Origin: Pyrinomonadaceae bacterium
GTDB taxonomy: Bacteria; Acidobacteriota; Blastocatellia; Pyrinomonadales; Pyrinomonadaceae
Reading direction: 5' to 3'
Length of the DNA stretch: 43,658 nt
Assembly: GCA_025923035.1 (NCBI GenBank)
Contig: JAICGQ010000003.1
Location: forward strand, 1-43,658
Shown: one piece after another, positions 15,685-23,545 of the stretch
Layout: each line of letters opens with the position of its first letter
Position numbering within the stretch: the first letter of the stretch is position 1
The notes under the pieces: model-generated
Database searches by the model: none
Seen by the model: the letters and a program-made list of their open reading frames with translations, nothing else
What the model was told of the DNA's origin: nothing
Translations under genes and position numbers: made by a program

Positions 15685-17010
15685 CTACTGTAACGCGATG
15701 TTACGTCTTGGACTGCGCACGATCTGATACTTCGCCATCTTTCGGTAAAGCGTCATGCGCGAGAGTTGGAGTTCGGCGGCGGCCTGACTGACGTTCCAAT
15801 CCGTTTTGTGCAGCACGCCGAGTAACTGCTCTCGCTCTTCAGCGGGCATGTCGCGCATCGACGCAATTCGCTCGGCGATAGCCTTCGGGAGCTCGGCGAG
15901 ATCAAGACAGTCATCAGGCAGTTCGATGAACGCTGCTTCCACGAGATTTTTTAGTTCGCGAATGTTTCCGGGCCAGTCGTAGCGCTCGAGTTTGTCCATT
16001 GCTTCAGAATCGAAACCCATGATCTTTCGTCGAAACTTCAAGTTCATTTCCTGCACGTAGTGGTTAACAAGCAGCGGAATGTCGGAGCGACGCTCGCGCA
16101 ACGGCGGCAGGTGCAGACGGGCCACGTTGAGCCGGAAATAAAGATCGGAACGAAATTTTCGTTCTTCTACCAGTTTTTCAATCGGCTGGTTCGTCGCCGC
16201 GACGACGCGCACGTCCACTCGCTGGCTCTTCGATCCACCGAGCCGACAAACTTCGCGATTGTCGAGGACGCGAAGAATCTTCGCCTGCGCGCTCGGACTC
16301 ATCTCGCCGATCTCGTCGAGAAACAGTGTGCCGCCGTCGGCTTGTTTCCATTTTCCGTCGCGTGCGCCGTCAGCGCCGGTGAACGCGCCTCGCTCGTATC
16401 CGAAGAGTTCGCTTTCGAGTAACGTCTCAGGCATCGCGGCGCAATTCACTGACACGAATGCAGATACACGACGATGGCTGTGGTCGTGAATGTATCTCGC
16501 GGCGAGTTCTTTGCCGGTGCCTGTCTCGCCGGTGATCAGTACGGTGCTGCTTGTCGCTGCGGCGCGATCGAGATAGCGACGAACAGCTTGCGTCGAGTTG
16601 TGCCCACCTATCATGCTTTGTTTGTCGCGTTCGTTTCCCGGTGGAACGAGACGGTCCAGCGACGCGTCAAGATCCTCGACGTGCAACGGTGCTTTCAAGT
16701 AGTCGTTCGCACCCGCGCGCAACGCGGAAACGGCGAGGTCTTCGCTGCCTTCGCTGGCGATCACGATGCAGGGAACGTGGCAGTGTCGTTCGCGCAACGA
16801 CTTGATCGCGTCCACACGCTTCGATGAATCGCTTGAGACTTCGACGATCGCGGCCTGGGCCAGTCGCGTCGTTAAAGTTTTGTGAAAGGTGGAGATGTCT
16901 TGCTCGACTTGTGATGTGAAGCCGAGCTTGCGCAGGTGTCTATCGTAGTCGACACTGGGAGCGTTGGTGTCTCTCAGAATCGTCACGAGACCTCGTTTTG
17001 ACGGCACCAT
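15685..17010 (-). CDS. Sigma54-dependent response-regulator-like activator (NtrC family)
   Basis: I choose the ATG at 17010 (441 aa). The track's start at 17133 adds 41 hydrophobic and aromatic residues unlike any receiver domain. Residues about 6-125 have a receiver-like fold. The AAA+ domain shows Walker A GETGTGKE (about 161), the sigma54-contact loop GAFTGA (about 208), Walker B GGTLFLDEIGE (about 227) and the sensor arginines in YFRLNVARL and LPPLRERRSDI. A Fis-type HTH (NVSQAAAELQLSRMTLYRKM) ends the protein. The receiver is degenerate: Glu replaces the phospho-Asp (IVEVS), and the usual Thr and Lys are Ala. No histidine kinase is adjacent. It lies on the same strand as the tail operon and upstream of its -24/-12 promoter, so it is the likely dedicated activator. 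Confidence 0.93.
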   Translation of the reverse strand: MVPSKRGLVTILRDTNAPSVDYDRHLRKLGFTSQVEQDISTFHKTLTTRLAQAAIVEVSSDSSKRVDAIKSLRERHCHVPCIVIASEGSEDLAVSALRAGANDYLKAPLHVEDLDASLDRLVPPGNERDKQSMIGGHNSTQAVRRYLDRAAATSSTVLITGETGTGKELAARYIHDHSHRRVSAFVSVNCAAMPETLLESELFGYERGAFTGADGARDGKWKQADGGTLFLDEIGEMSPSAQAKILRVLDNREVCRLGGSKSQRVDVRVVAATNQPIEKLVEERKFRSDLYFRLNVARLHLPPLRERRSDIPLLVNHYVQEMNLKFRRKIMGFDSEAMDKLERYDWPGNIRELKNLVEAAFIELPDDCLDLAELPKAIAERIASMRDMPAEEREQLLGVLHKTDWNVSQAAAELQLSRMTLYRKMAKYQIVRSPRRNIALQ

Positions 17011-17190
17011 GACGGTACTCCAGTTGTTTTGCCCCCAACTGTCTACAATGCGAGGAATCCAGACTGACCTTAAAAAAACTGGCGCGAATACTACCACGGG
17101 TTTTCTCGGCGCGAAGAAAAATGTCGCCGTCAAATTGTTGATTTATTTTGTCGACGAACCGATACTTCGAACGCAGCGTAATTTAGCCAA

Positions 17191-19347
17191 ATGAAAAGCA
17201 CTCCTCATTACCGAAGCTGCAATCTCTGCGAAGCGATCTGCGGGATCGAGATCACGGTTGGACGTGACCAGCATCTCGATATTCGCGGCGACAAGGATGA
17301 TCCGTTTAGCCGCGGGTATATTTGTCCGAAAGCCGTCGCGTTGCAGGATTTTCATTTTGACAAGGACCGGTTGCGGCACCCTGTTCGCCGCACAGCAAAC
17401 GGTTGGCGGCGCATCACGTGGGATGAAGCGTTTGACGAAGTGGCGCAGAACTTGCGACGCATTCGTACGCAGCACGGCAGAGATTCACTTGCCACCTATC
17501 TTGGTAATCCGAGTGTTCACAACTATGGAGTATTGCTTTACGCGCCGGGGTTCATTCGCAGCCTGAAGACGCGCAACAGGTTCTCCGCTACCTCAGTGGA
17601 CCAACTGGCCCATCATCTCGCGGCTTACCTGATGTTTGGTCACCAACTGTTGTTGCCGATTCCGGATCTCGAACGCACGCGCTTTTTCCTGATTCTGGGA
17701 GCGAATCCTGCCGTTTCGAACGGCAGCTTGATGACTGCGCCCGGCATGAGCCGCAGGTTGCAGGAGATTCGCGAGCGCGGTGGGAAGGTGGTTTTGATCG
17801 ATCCGCGTTTCAACGAAACTGCGCGATTCGCCGATCAGCATCTGTTTATCCGTCCGGGAACGGATGTGCTGTTGTTGCTTGCGCTGCTTCATGTCGTGTT
17901 TCGTGAAGGGCTGACGCGGCTGGGATCGTTGGCTGGGTTTACGAAGGGTGTCGAGACTGTCGCGGACCTGGTGGCGCAGTTTCCACCGGAGAGAGTTGCG
18001 CCGATTACGGGAATTGGAGCCGAGCAGATACGCGTTTTGGCGAGAGAGTTCGCCGCGGCTGAAGGCGCGGCTTGTTATGGAAGGATCGGTGTCAGTACGC
18101 AGGAGTTTGGTGGCGTTTGCCAGTGGTTGATTAATGTTCTCAATATCGTGACGGGCAATTTAGATCGCGCTGGCGGCGCGATGTTTACGCGACCTGCGTT
18201 TGATCCGATTAAAGCGCCGAAGACGCTTGCGCCGCGGGGAAGTTTTGGGCGGAGGCATACGCGCGTGCGAAAGCTACCGGAGTTTGGCGGAGAGTTTCCG
18301 GTCGCCGCGCTGGCTGAGGAGATACTGACCGACGGCGCCGGGCAGATTAAGGCGTTGGTGACGGTTGCCGGAAATCCTGTGTTATCGACGCCGAATGGAC
18401 GCGAGTTGGACCGCGCGCTTGAACGGTTGGAGTTTATGGTGTCGATCGATTGTTACCTCAACGAGACGACGAGACACGCGCACATCATCCTGCCGCCGAC
18501 GTCGCCGCTCGAGCGTGGTCACTACGATATTGCGTTTCATGTGCTGGCCGTGCGAAACACGACCAGGTTCTCGCCGCCGCTGTTTCCACCGGAGACGGGT
18601 GCGAAACACGATTGGGAGATTCTGCTCGAGTTGCAAACGCGGATGACGGATGAGGGTTTCGCCGGGCGCGTTAAGAACCAGTTGCTGAAGAGTTTCCTCG
18701 GGCCGGAGCGCATGCTCGATCTGGCGTTGCGACTTGGTCCCTACGGCGCACGGTTCAATCCGTTCTCATCCGGATTGACATTGGCGAAGGTGAAGAAAGC
18801 GCAACACGGAATCGATCTTGGTCCATTGTCGCCGTGCCTGCCGGAACGCTTGTGTACTGCTGATAAGAAGATCGACCTGGCGCCTGAAGCGCTCGTGAAA
18901 GACGTCGAACGCGTGAAAGAGAAGTTGCTGGACGATTCCTCTTACCAGTCGAACGGCCACCTGCGTTTAATCGGACGCCGCCAACTTCGCAGCAACAACT
19001 CCTGGCTGCACAACACTGAACGACTGCTGCGCGGCAAACCTCAGTGCACAATCCTGATGCACCCCAGTGACGCTGCGCATCGCAATCTCGTCGCCGGTCA
19101 AAACGTCCTCATACGCTCGCGAGTAGGTTCCGTCGCAGTTCCTCTCGAAGTCTCCGACGAGATGATGCCGGGCGTCGTCAGCATCCCACACGGTTGGGGC
19201 CACGACCGCCTCGGTATCCAACTCCAGGTTGCCCAACAACACGCCGGCGCCAGCATCAACGACCTGACCGACCCCCTCGCCATCGACACCCTCTGCGGCA
19301 CCGCCGCCTTCAACGGCACACTCGTCACCGTCGAGGCGGTTAGTTAA
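17191..19347 (+). CDS. Molybdopterin-dependent oxidoreductase (DMSO reductase superfamily)
   Basis: A 718-aa protein. The N-terminal [4Fe-4S] motif is C10-x2-C13-x3-C17-x27-C45 (SCNLCEAICG ... ICPKA). Next come the molybdopterin domains (FLILGANPAVSNGS, KVVLIDPRFNETARFADQHL, IRPGTDVLLLLALLH, NIVTGNLDRAGGAMF) and a C-terminal dinucleotide-binding domain (ILMHPSDAAHRNLVAGQNVLI, PHGWGHDR). The metal-ligand position appears to be in SATSVDQLAHH, with no Cys or Sec there. No Tat signal is present, so it should be cytoplasmic. There is no adjacent electron-transfer subunit, so substrate and partner are unknown. The ATG is preceded by no clear Shine-Dalgarno site. It is divergent from the sigma54 activator and ends one base before the toxin gene, convergently. 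Confidence 0.9.
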   Translation: MKSTPHYRSCNLCEAICGIEITVGRDQHLDIRGDKDDPFSRGYICPKAVALQDFHFDKDRLRHPVRRTANGWRRITWDEAFDEVAQNLRRIRTQHGRDSLATYLGNPSVHNYGVLLYAPGFIRSLKTRNRFSATSVDQLAHHLAAYLMFGHQLLLPIPDLERTRFFLILGANPAVSNGSLMTAPGMSRRLQEIRERGGKVVLIDPRFNETARFADQHLFIRPGTDVLLLLALLHVVFREGLTRLGSLAGFTKGVETVADLVAQFPPERVAPITGIGAEQIRVLAREFAAAEGAACYGRIGVSTQEFGGVCQWLINVLNIVTGNLDRAGGAMFTRPAFDPIKAPKTLAPRGSFGRRHTRVRKLPEFGGEFPVAALAEEILTDGAGQIKALVTVAGNPVLSTPNGRELDRALERLEFMVSIDCYLNETTRHAHIILPPTSPLERGHYDIAFHVLAVRNTTRFSPPLFPPETGAKHDWEILLELQTRMTDEGFAGRVKNQLLKSFLGPERMLDLALRLGPYGARFNPFSSGLTLAKVKKAQHGIDLGPLSPCLPERLCTADKKIDLAPEALVKDVERVKEKLLDDSSYQSNGHLRLIGRRQLRSNNSWLHNTERLLRGKPQCTILMHPSDAAHRNLVAGQNVLIRSRVGSVAVPLEVSDEMMPGVVSIPHGWGHDRLGIQLQVAQQHAGASINDLTDPLAIDTLCGTAAFNGTLVTVEAVS

Positions 19348-19656
19348 TCACTTCTGCCTGAGCCGGTGCCTCCATATTCTTTGGTGTCTGGCGGCATGAA
19401 GCACCGCAAAAACCACCAACACATTCGCCCGCAGAATAAAGAAGACGCGATACGGAAATCGCTTCGCGAGGATGCGTCGAACTTCCGGATTCTTGCGAAG
19501 GAGCAGAAAAGCTCGAGGGCTGTGAAGGGCTCTTATGATTGCTTGCTGGATGTCAGAGAGAAACTCCAAGCCGAGACCGCGGTCGCGGTTTTCGTACCAA
19601 ATAGCTGCAGTGGTGATGTCGGCCTCAGCTTCGGCCCGAACGATCAAACGTCTCAT
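19348..19656 (-). CDS. ParE/RelE-type toxin
   Basis: A 102-aa protein with the family outline: IVRAEAEADITTAAIWYENRD, then GLGLEFLSDIQQAIIRALHSP, VRRILAKRFPYRVFFILR and VVFAVLHAARHQRIWRHR. The AAIWYE helix, the RFPYRVFF strand and the terminal H-A-R-H-x-x-x-W stretch are characteristic of ParE-like toxins that act with an upstream antitoxin. ParE members poison gyrase and RelE members cut mRNA; the sequence alone does not decide which. The antitoxin is encoded 8 nt upstream on the same strand, so the pair forms one operon. Confidence 0.88.
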   Translation of the reverse strand: MRRLIVRAEAEADITTAAIWYENRDRGLGLEFLSDIQQAIIRALHSPRAFLLLRKNPEVRRILAKRFPYRVFFILRANVLVVFAVLHAARHQRIWRHRLRQK

Positions 19657-19664
19657 TCGTTGTC

Positions 19665-19901
19665 TTAGTGAGGAAGACGAGCACGAATACGGTTTTCAAC
19701 CTCTTCCCATGAACTACCGGCGTCAGGATCGTTTGCGTAACCGGCCAGACGCGCATCTAGTAGTGCCTTTTCGCTCGCAGTCAGCGGATCGGCGTCGTCC
19801 TGCCAATCTTCCGCGTCGAGTTCGGTGAGTTTGAGTCGAATCTCCTGGCGTTCGAGTTTGGTGAGGTTAGGTAGTTCTTCGAGGATTTCTGTCTTGCTCA
19901 T
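19665..19901 (-). CDS. Addiction-module antitoxin (unstable-antitoxin family)
   Basis: A 78-aa acidic protein ending in the conserved tail SWEEVENRIRARLP, which is diagnostic of the putative addiction module component family paired with ParE-type toxins. The N-terminal half (SKTEILEELPNLTKLERQEIRLKLTELD) is a helical hairpin. It precedes the toxin gene, the usual order, and should bind and neutralise the toxin through its C-terminal helix. A plausible promoter lies just upstream. Such pairs are often mobile, but no mobility gene is nearby. Confidence 0.88.
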   Translation of the reverse strand: MSKTEILEELPNLTKLERQEIRLKLTELDAEDWQDDADPLTASEKALLDARLAGYANDPDAGSSWEEVENRIRARLPH

Positions 19902-19907
19902 GCGGTG

Positions 19908-19936
19908 ATATTAGCGATATCGGACGGGTCGATCAA
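19908..19936 (-). promoter_or_regulatory. Probable promoter of the toxin-antitoxin pair
   Basis: On the minus strand, TTGATC (19931-19936) and TAATAT (19908-19913) are separated by 17 nt and lie 7 nt before the antitoxin ATG. The spacer includes the 8-bp palindrome CGATATCG (19915-19922), a possible autoregulatory operator. The short leader leaves little room for a ribosome site. The remainder of the 244-nt gap up to ribA (20145) holds no gene I can support. Confidence 0.45.
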
Positions 19937-20145
19937 TAGGCTGCACGCCTGACCTTATCAGCGCTCCTCTCCTGCGTATAGGCTTGCTCAGCTCTAAACG
20001 CTCGGAAACTGGTTCTCGATTACTTACCGAATAAATCGTCGCAGCGACATCGTTTTCCGGATCGTTTGTAACAACCTCGACGTTGGCAATTCGGGAGTGA
20101 TCGAGCAAGTGAGCGGCACGGTCTGGATTATAACCATTGCCGTAT

Positions 20146-20784
20146 TCAGGCCACGCTGACGAGGTGGCCCATCTTCTCCTTCTTGGTCTTTAAATAGCCG
20201 GCGAAGAACTCGTGCGTTTCGACCGCGAGCGGGACGCGTTCAATGACGTGGAGGCCCGCGTGACGAATCGCGCGAATCTTCGCCGGGTTGTCAGACATTA
20301 CGCGCACGGCGCGCAAACCGAGCTCGAGCAGGATCTCGGCGCATTGCTCGTAACTTCGCATGTCTGCCGCGAAGCCGAGTCGTTCGTTAGCTTCGATCGT
20401 ATCCGCGCCTTCGTCCTGCAAGGCATAGGCGCGGATCTTGTTGATGATGCCGATACCGCGCCCTTCCTGTTGCTGGTAGACGATCGCGCCATGTCCCTCC
20501 TGCTCGATCAGCTTCATGGCGGCTTCGAGTTGCCGTCCGCAGTCGCATTTCAGCGAACCGAATACATCGCCGGTCATACACTGCGAATGGATACGAACAA
20601 GCGTCGGTCGATTGGGGCGCAGTTCGCCTCTGACGAGCGCGACGAACTCTTCCGCGGAGGTGAGCGAGCGAAAGCCGATGATGCGAAACTCGCCCGTCTC
20701 CGTCGGCAGTCGTGCTTCGGCGACGCGCACGACTGTTTTCTGCGCAGTGTTCGTGTTGCTAAAGGGAATTAGTCTGAGTCCCAT
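20146..20784 (-). CDS. ribA: GTP cyclohydrolase II
   Basis: A 212-aa standalone RibA. The Zn site C69-x10-C80-x-C82 ([16 protein letters not shown]) is intact, with the GTP-binding stretch VRIHSQC before it and the catalytic region [31 protein letters not shown] after. [11 protein letters not shown] matches the conserved GTP-contact loop. It opens the imidazole ring of GTP to give the first riboflavin precursor in the cytoplasm. It is not fused to DHBP synthase (RibB), unlike many bacteria. It follows a di-haem cytochrome gene on the same strand with a 34-nt gap, which is too short for an FMN riboswitch. Confidence 0.96.
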   Translation of the reverse strand: MGLRLIPFSNTNTAQKTVVRVAEARLPTETGEFRIIGFRSLTSAEEFVALVRGELRPNRPTLVRIHSQCMTGDVFGSLKCDCGRQLEAAMKLIEQEGHGAIVYQQQEGRGIGIINKIRAYALQDEGADTIEANERLGFAADMRSYEQCAEILLELGLRAVRVMSDNPAKIRAIRHAGLHVIERVPLAVETHEFFAGYLKTKKEKMGHLVSVA

Positions 20785-20818
20785 TCCGTTTCTCCCGAAG
20801 ATGAAAGTTCATCGATCG

Positions 20819-22198
20819 TTAGAGCGACTTCAAGTACTCGACCAGATCGACTTTCTGCTGCTCCGTCAGGTTTGCGCCCAACAACGTGTTGTAGTGTTCG
20901 ACCACGGCGCGGAGCGTCGGAAAACGCCCGTCGTGATAGAAGCCGCCTTTCTGGTGTGTCCAAAGTCCCTTGAGTGGCGCTGTGCGATAACGCTCGTCAG
21001 GTGAACGCTTCGCCTGGAAGTCGTCGATGCCAACCTCCTGTGGTGTGTGCATGTTCCAACCGGGTTCCGTGAAGATCGGCGGTACGTGACACGTCGCGCA
21101 TTTTGCTGGCCCATTGAACACTGCCTGGCCACGCGCGGCGGCCGCCGCGTCAAAACTTCCGGCAGGCGCAGGCGGCGCGGGTATGGCGAGTTGATAGAAG
21201 TGAAGCGCCGGCAACTTGGGCGTGATCAAATCCGGATTGCTGCGAACGTTGCCAAAACCGTTGGCGGCAGCGATGGGAAACTTCGCGGCATCGTTCAGAC
21301 GTGGATCGTAGAACGTTCCCTGTCCGTGCATTTCGAGGTTCGCGACGAATGCGTTCCAATGTGTAACCGAACCCCATCCGGTCCAGGTATGAAGGTTTAC
21401 CCCAACGAGTCCGAATGCAGGCGGAATCAATGTCGCTCCAGGGACGTTGGTACCCGTGACGACACCGTTACTTACTTGTTGCGGGTTAAATGCCTTGCCG
21501 TCGAGGAAGAGTTCTGCGTCAAACTTGCCTGGTCCCCACGTGTTCAGCACGGCCCGCACAGTGTCCTGACTAACGCCGAGTAGATCGGCAACCGGTTGAA
21601 GGTTTGGAGCGAGCGCGATGATCGCGCCGACGTTGAGATCGCGATTGGCCCATCCGTCGAGACGCCGGCCGATACCGGGCGCGAACGAGTCGTCAACTGA
21701 CGAATGGCAAAGCGCGCAAGTGATGCCGATTGATTGTAAATTTCCAGCGGCATTAACCGTGCCTTTGAGACCGACGACTGCATTGAGCTTGAGTAGCGCG
21801 AGCGTCGTGGCCGGAGCGTTTAGATCCACACGACCGTGTTTCAACTGCGCAACGAGTCCTCCCGGCAGAGCGTCCAGGTCGACTTTCAATCCGACCGCCA
21901 GCGCCGTCGCCGGACTGACGCCTGGTCCGACGCCACCGAGCTCTGCGCCGGCAATGGCGCGGTTCAGTTGCAGCGCATCCGTCCAAAATGCTTCGTCGCC
22001 GAAAGTGTCAAAGCGGAACGTCTGTTTACCTTCGGCGAGCATGCGTTCCGCGTTTGCATCCGTTGCCCTCTCGGCATCGGTGAGCTTTCCTTTGCCCTGT
22101 CCCTCGGCCCAGGTCACGTTGCTCCGACTGCCAATGAATACCGTAATAGCCGCGACTGCGAAGAGCACGGCGACAATCTTCATGAGCGTGCGTTCCAT
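20819..22198 (-). CDS. Exported di-haem cytochrome c (peroxidase-like)
   Basis: A 459-aa protein with an N-terminal signal or anchor (IVAVLFAVAAITVFIG) and two haem c motifs, CALCH at 161 and CATCH at 367. The C-terminal part (FNGPAKCATCHVPP, then YRTAPLKGLWTHQKGGFYHDGRFPTLRAVVEHYN) closely follows the second domain of the cytochrome c peroxidase/MauG superfamily, including the GFYHDGRF stretch. The N-terminal domain is atypical, and the first motif is much further in than in classical CcpA. It may be a peroxidase, a MauG-like oxidase or an electron-transfer protein; the substrate is unknown. A GGGAG ribosome site precedes the ATG. Confidence 0.85.
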   Translation of the reverse strand: MERTLMKIVAVLFAVAAITVFIGSRSNVTWAEGQGKGKLTDAERATDANAERMLAEGKQTFRFDTFGDEAFWTDALQLNRAIAGAELGGVGPGVSPATALAVGLKVDLDALPGGLVAQLKHGRVDLNAPATTLALLKLNAVVGLKGTVNAAGNLQSIGITCALCHSSVDDSFAPGIGRRLDGWANRDLNVGAIIALAPNLQPVADLLGVSQDTVRAVLNTWGPGKFDAELFLDGKAFNPQQVSNGVVTGTNVPGATLIPPAFGLVGVNLHTWTGWGSVTHWNAFVANLEMHGQGTFYDPRLNDAAKFPIAAANGFGNVRSNPDLITPKLPALHFYQLAIPAPPAPAGSFDAAAAARGQAVFNGPAKCATCHVPPIFTEPGWNMHTPQEVGIDDFQAKRSPDERYRTAPLKGLWTHQKGGFYHDGRFPTLRAVVEHYNTLLGANLTEQQKVDLVEYLKSL

Positions 22199-22229
22199 GA
22201 TGATTCTCCCTTGAATTGAGCACCAATAG

Positions 22230-22667
22230 CTAACGGGGGTCGTATTCCTGGCTAAGTCGTGCCAGTGCGAGCGCGCCGAGTGCGAGGCCGAAGTCGCGCA
22301 GCGCTACGTCGAAATATCCGGGGATCATTAAGAGATTGACGACGATAAGTAGGAGCCAGGCTGAGACGACGTAAGCGAACAGACGGGGCTTGAAGGCGAC
22401 GCCGAGTCCGGCCAGGATTTCGATTACGCCGACGGCCAGCATGAACTCGTGTCCACGGCCGCCAGTCAGGTCGTTGATGAAAGCAGGGAGGTATTGCTCC
22501 CAGTTCACGAGAAGGTTAAAGAATTTATCCAGACCCGCGACGATTGGCGCGACGGTGAACCCCGTGCGGAGGATCAAGTACGCCTGGTAGGCGGGACTGG
22601 TTGTGCTTACGGATTCTTCAGAGCGAATGGAAGCGACGTTTGGTGAAGCGCTGAATGTGTGTGCCAT
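22230..22667 (-). CDS. DoxX-like integral membrane protein
   Basis: The track starts at 22724, but the ATG at 22667 has AGGAGA about 11 nt upstream, so the protein is 145 aa (MAHTFSASPNV...). Four hydrophobic segments are visible: YLILRTGFTVAPIVAGLDKF, EFMLAVGVIEILAGLGVAF, LFAYVVSAWLLLIVVNLLM and FGLALGALALARL. The GLDKFFN after the first helix and the G-V-I-E-I-L-A-G in the second match DoxX-type proteins, a family linked to thiol and redox stress in some bacteria. Divergent from a cysteine-rich HTH regulator and probably controlled by it. Confidence 0.82.
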   Translation of the reverse strand: MAHTFSASPNVASIRSEESVSTTSPAYQAYLILRTGFTVAPIVAGLDKFFNLLVNWEQYLPAFINDLTGGRGHEFMLAVGVIEILAGLGVAFKPRLFAYVVSAWLLLIVVNLLMIPGYFDVALRDFGLALGALALARLSQEYDPR

Positions 22668-22715
22668 TTTCGTGGTTCTCCTAAGAAAATTGCAGTTGAC
22701 TGCTGATGGATCCTT

Positions 22716-22758
22716 AAAATACACCTCTTACATAATAAGTCAAGAACTTATTTGACTT
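22716..22758. promoter_or_regulatory. Divergent regulatory region with palindromic operator
   Basis: For doxX on the minus strand, TTGACT (22738-22743) and TATTTT (22716-22721) stand 16 nt apart. The perfect inverted repeat AAGTCAA-N8-TTGACTT (22737-22758) covers the -35 element, where a dimeric repressor would block polymerase. The divergent HTH regulator gene is the obvious candidate ligand. The region is AT-rich compared with its surroundings. A possible -10 for the regulator (TAGAAT near 22784) has no good -35. Confidence 0.6.
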
Positions 22759-22825
22759 TTTGTGTTTTCTGTAAAAAGAGGCTAGAATCCGTGCGTGGGT
22801 AGCTGAGGAAGGAAGGTCAGTCGCG

Positions 22826-23449
22826 GTGGATAAGCGCTTTTTCGAAAGCACGCGCGGGCAGATTGTCACGATCCTGCGAAGCTCGCCCAGCACTGTCGAC
22901 GAGTTGGCAGGGAAGCTCGATCTCACGGATAACGCCGTTCGCGCGCATCTCCTGACGCTCGAACGTGACGGGCTCGTACGCCAGAGTGGTCTGCGACGAG
23001 GTCCGCGAAAGCCGCACTTCACCTACGTGCTCACGCCTGAAGCTGACGCGCTTTTTCCGAAAGCCTACGACGCATTACTCAATCAGCTGATCGCCGTGCT
23101 GAAGACCCGGTTGGACCAACCGGAGATCGAGGACGTGCTGCGTGAAGTGGGACGCGCAGTCGCGGCGGGTTCGCCTGCGGGACAAAATGCGGATCTTGCG
23201 AGTCGCGTGCAGACGGCGCTGAAAGTGCTGGAGGCACTCGGTGGATCTGCTGACGTCGAACAGCATGACGACAAGATCGTGATTCGCGGGAACGGCTGTC
23301 CTCTGGGTGCCGCTGTGAGCGTTCATCCCGAAGTATGCCGGTTGGCGGAGACGCTGGTCGCCGAGATCGTTAAAGCGCCGGTGCACGAGTACTGCGAGCG
23401 CGATGGTCGTCCACGGTGTCGCTTCGAAATCGACGCCGCAACAAAATAG
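22826..23449 (+). CDS. HTH regulator with cysteine-rich sensor domain (SufR-like)
   Basis: A 207-aa protein with a GTG start and GGAAGG upstream. Residues 8-70 are a winged helix (TVDELAGKLDLTDNAVRAHLLTLERDGLV, wing RRGPRKPHFTYVLT). The C-terminal half carries four cysteines, C158-x12-C171-x18-C190-x7-C198 (GNGCPLGA, PEVCRLAE, HEYCERD, PRCRF). The same overall plan, a winged helix followed by a Cys-rich end starting with C-x12-C, occurs in SufR-type regulators that bind an Fe-S cluster, though the later spacings differ. It probably senses iron-sulfur or redox state and controls the divergent doxX gene through the palindrome between them. Confidence 0.82.
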   Translation: MDKRFFESTRGQIVTILRSSPSTVDELAGKLDLTDNAVRAHLLTLERDGLVRQSGLRRGPRKPHFTYVLTPEADALFPKAYDALLNQLIAVLKTRLDQPEIEDVLREVGRAVAAGSPAGQNADLASRVQTALKVLEALGGSADVEQHDDKIVIRGNGCPLGAAVSVHPEVCRLAETLVAEIVKAPVHEYCERDGRPRCRFEIDAATK

Positions 23450-23474
23450 GCCAACGAAAATCTCCTCGCTGAAT

Positions 23475-23503
23475 TTCCCACTCGGTTTTGCCCGCGGTAT
23501 AAT
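23475..23503 (+). promoter_or_regulatory. Sigma70-type promoter of the methyltransferase gene
   Basis: A perfect TATAAT (23498-23503) has TTCCCA (23475-23480; four of six) 17 nt upstream. The ATG follows 42 nt later. It is the best housekeeping promoter in the window and probably serves the run of co-directional genes that follows. Confidence 0.6.
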
Positions 23504-23545
23504 CCTCAACCCGATATAAAAACCTCAGTAAGCGAAAAAACAATC

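Noticed and set aside
1-17010. Complete prophage
   Set aside because: No head, packaging, integration, replication or lysis genes are present, and the locus has its own sigma54 promoter and activator.
1-17010. Type VI secretion system
   Set aside because: No TssJ, TssL, TssM, Hcp, TssB/C pair or ClpV is seen; the single sheath, gpJ and gpI are phage-tail-like.
19911-20108. 65-aa minus-strand ORF between the antitoxin and ribA
   Set aside because: The translation looks partly protein-like (VTNDPENDVAATIYS), but it has a TTG start, no ribosome site, overlaps the toxin-antitoxin promoter and matches nothing I know. It may be a decayed remnant.
20785-20818. FMN riboswitch upstream of ribA
   Set aside because: Only 34 nt separate ribA from the preceding gene, far too short for an RFN element.
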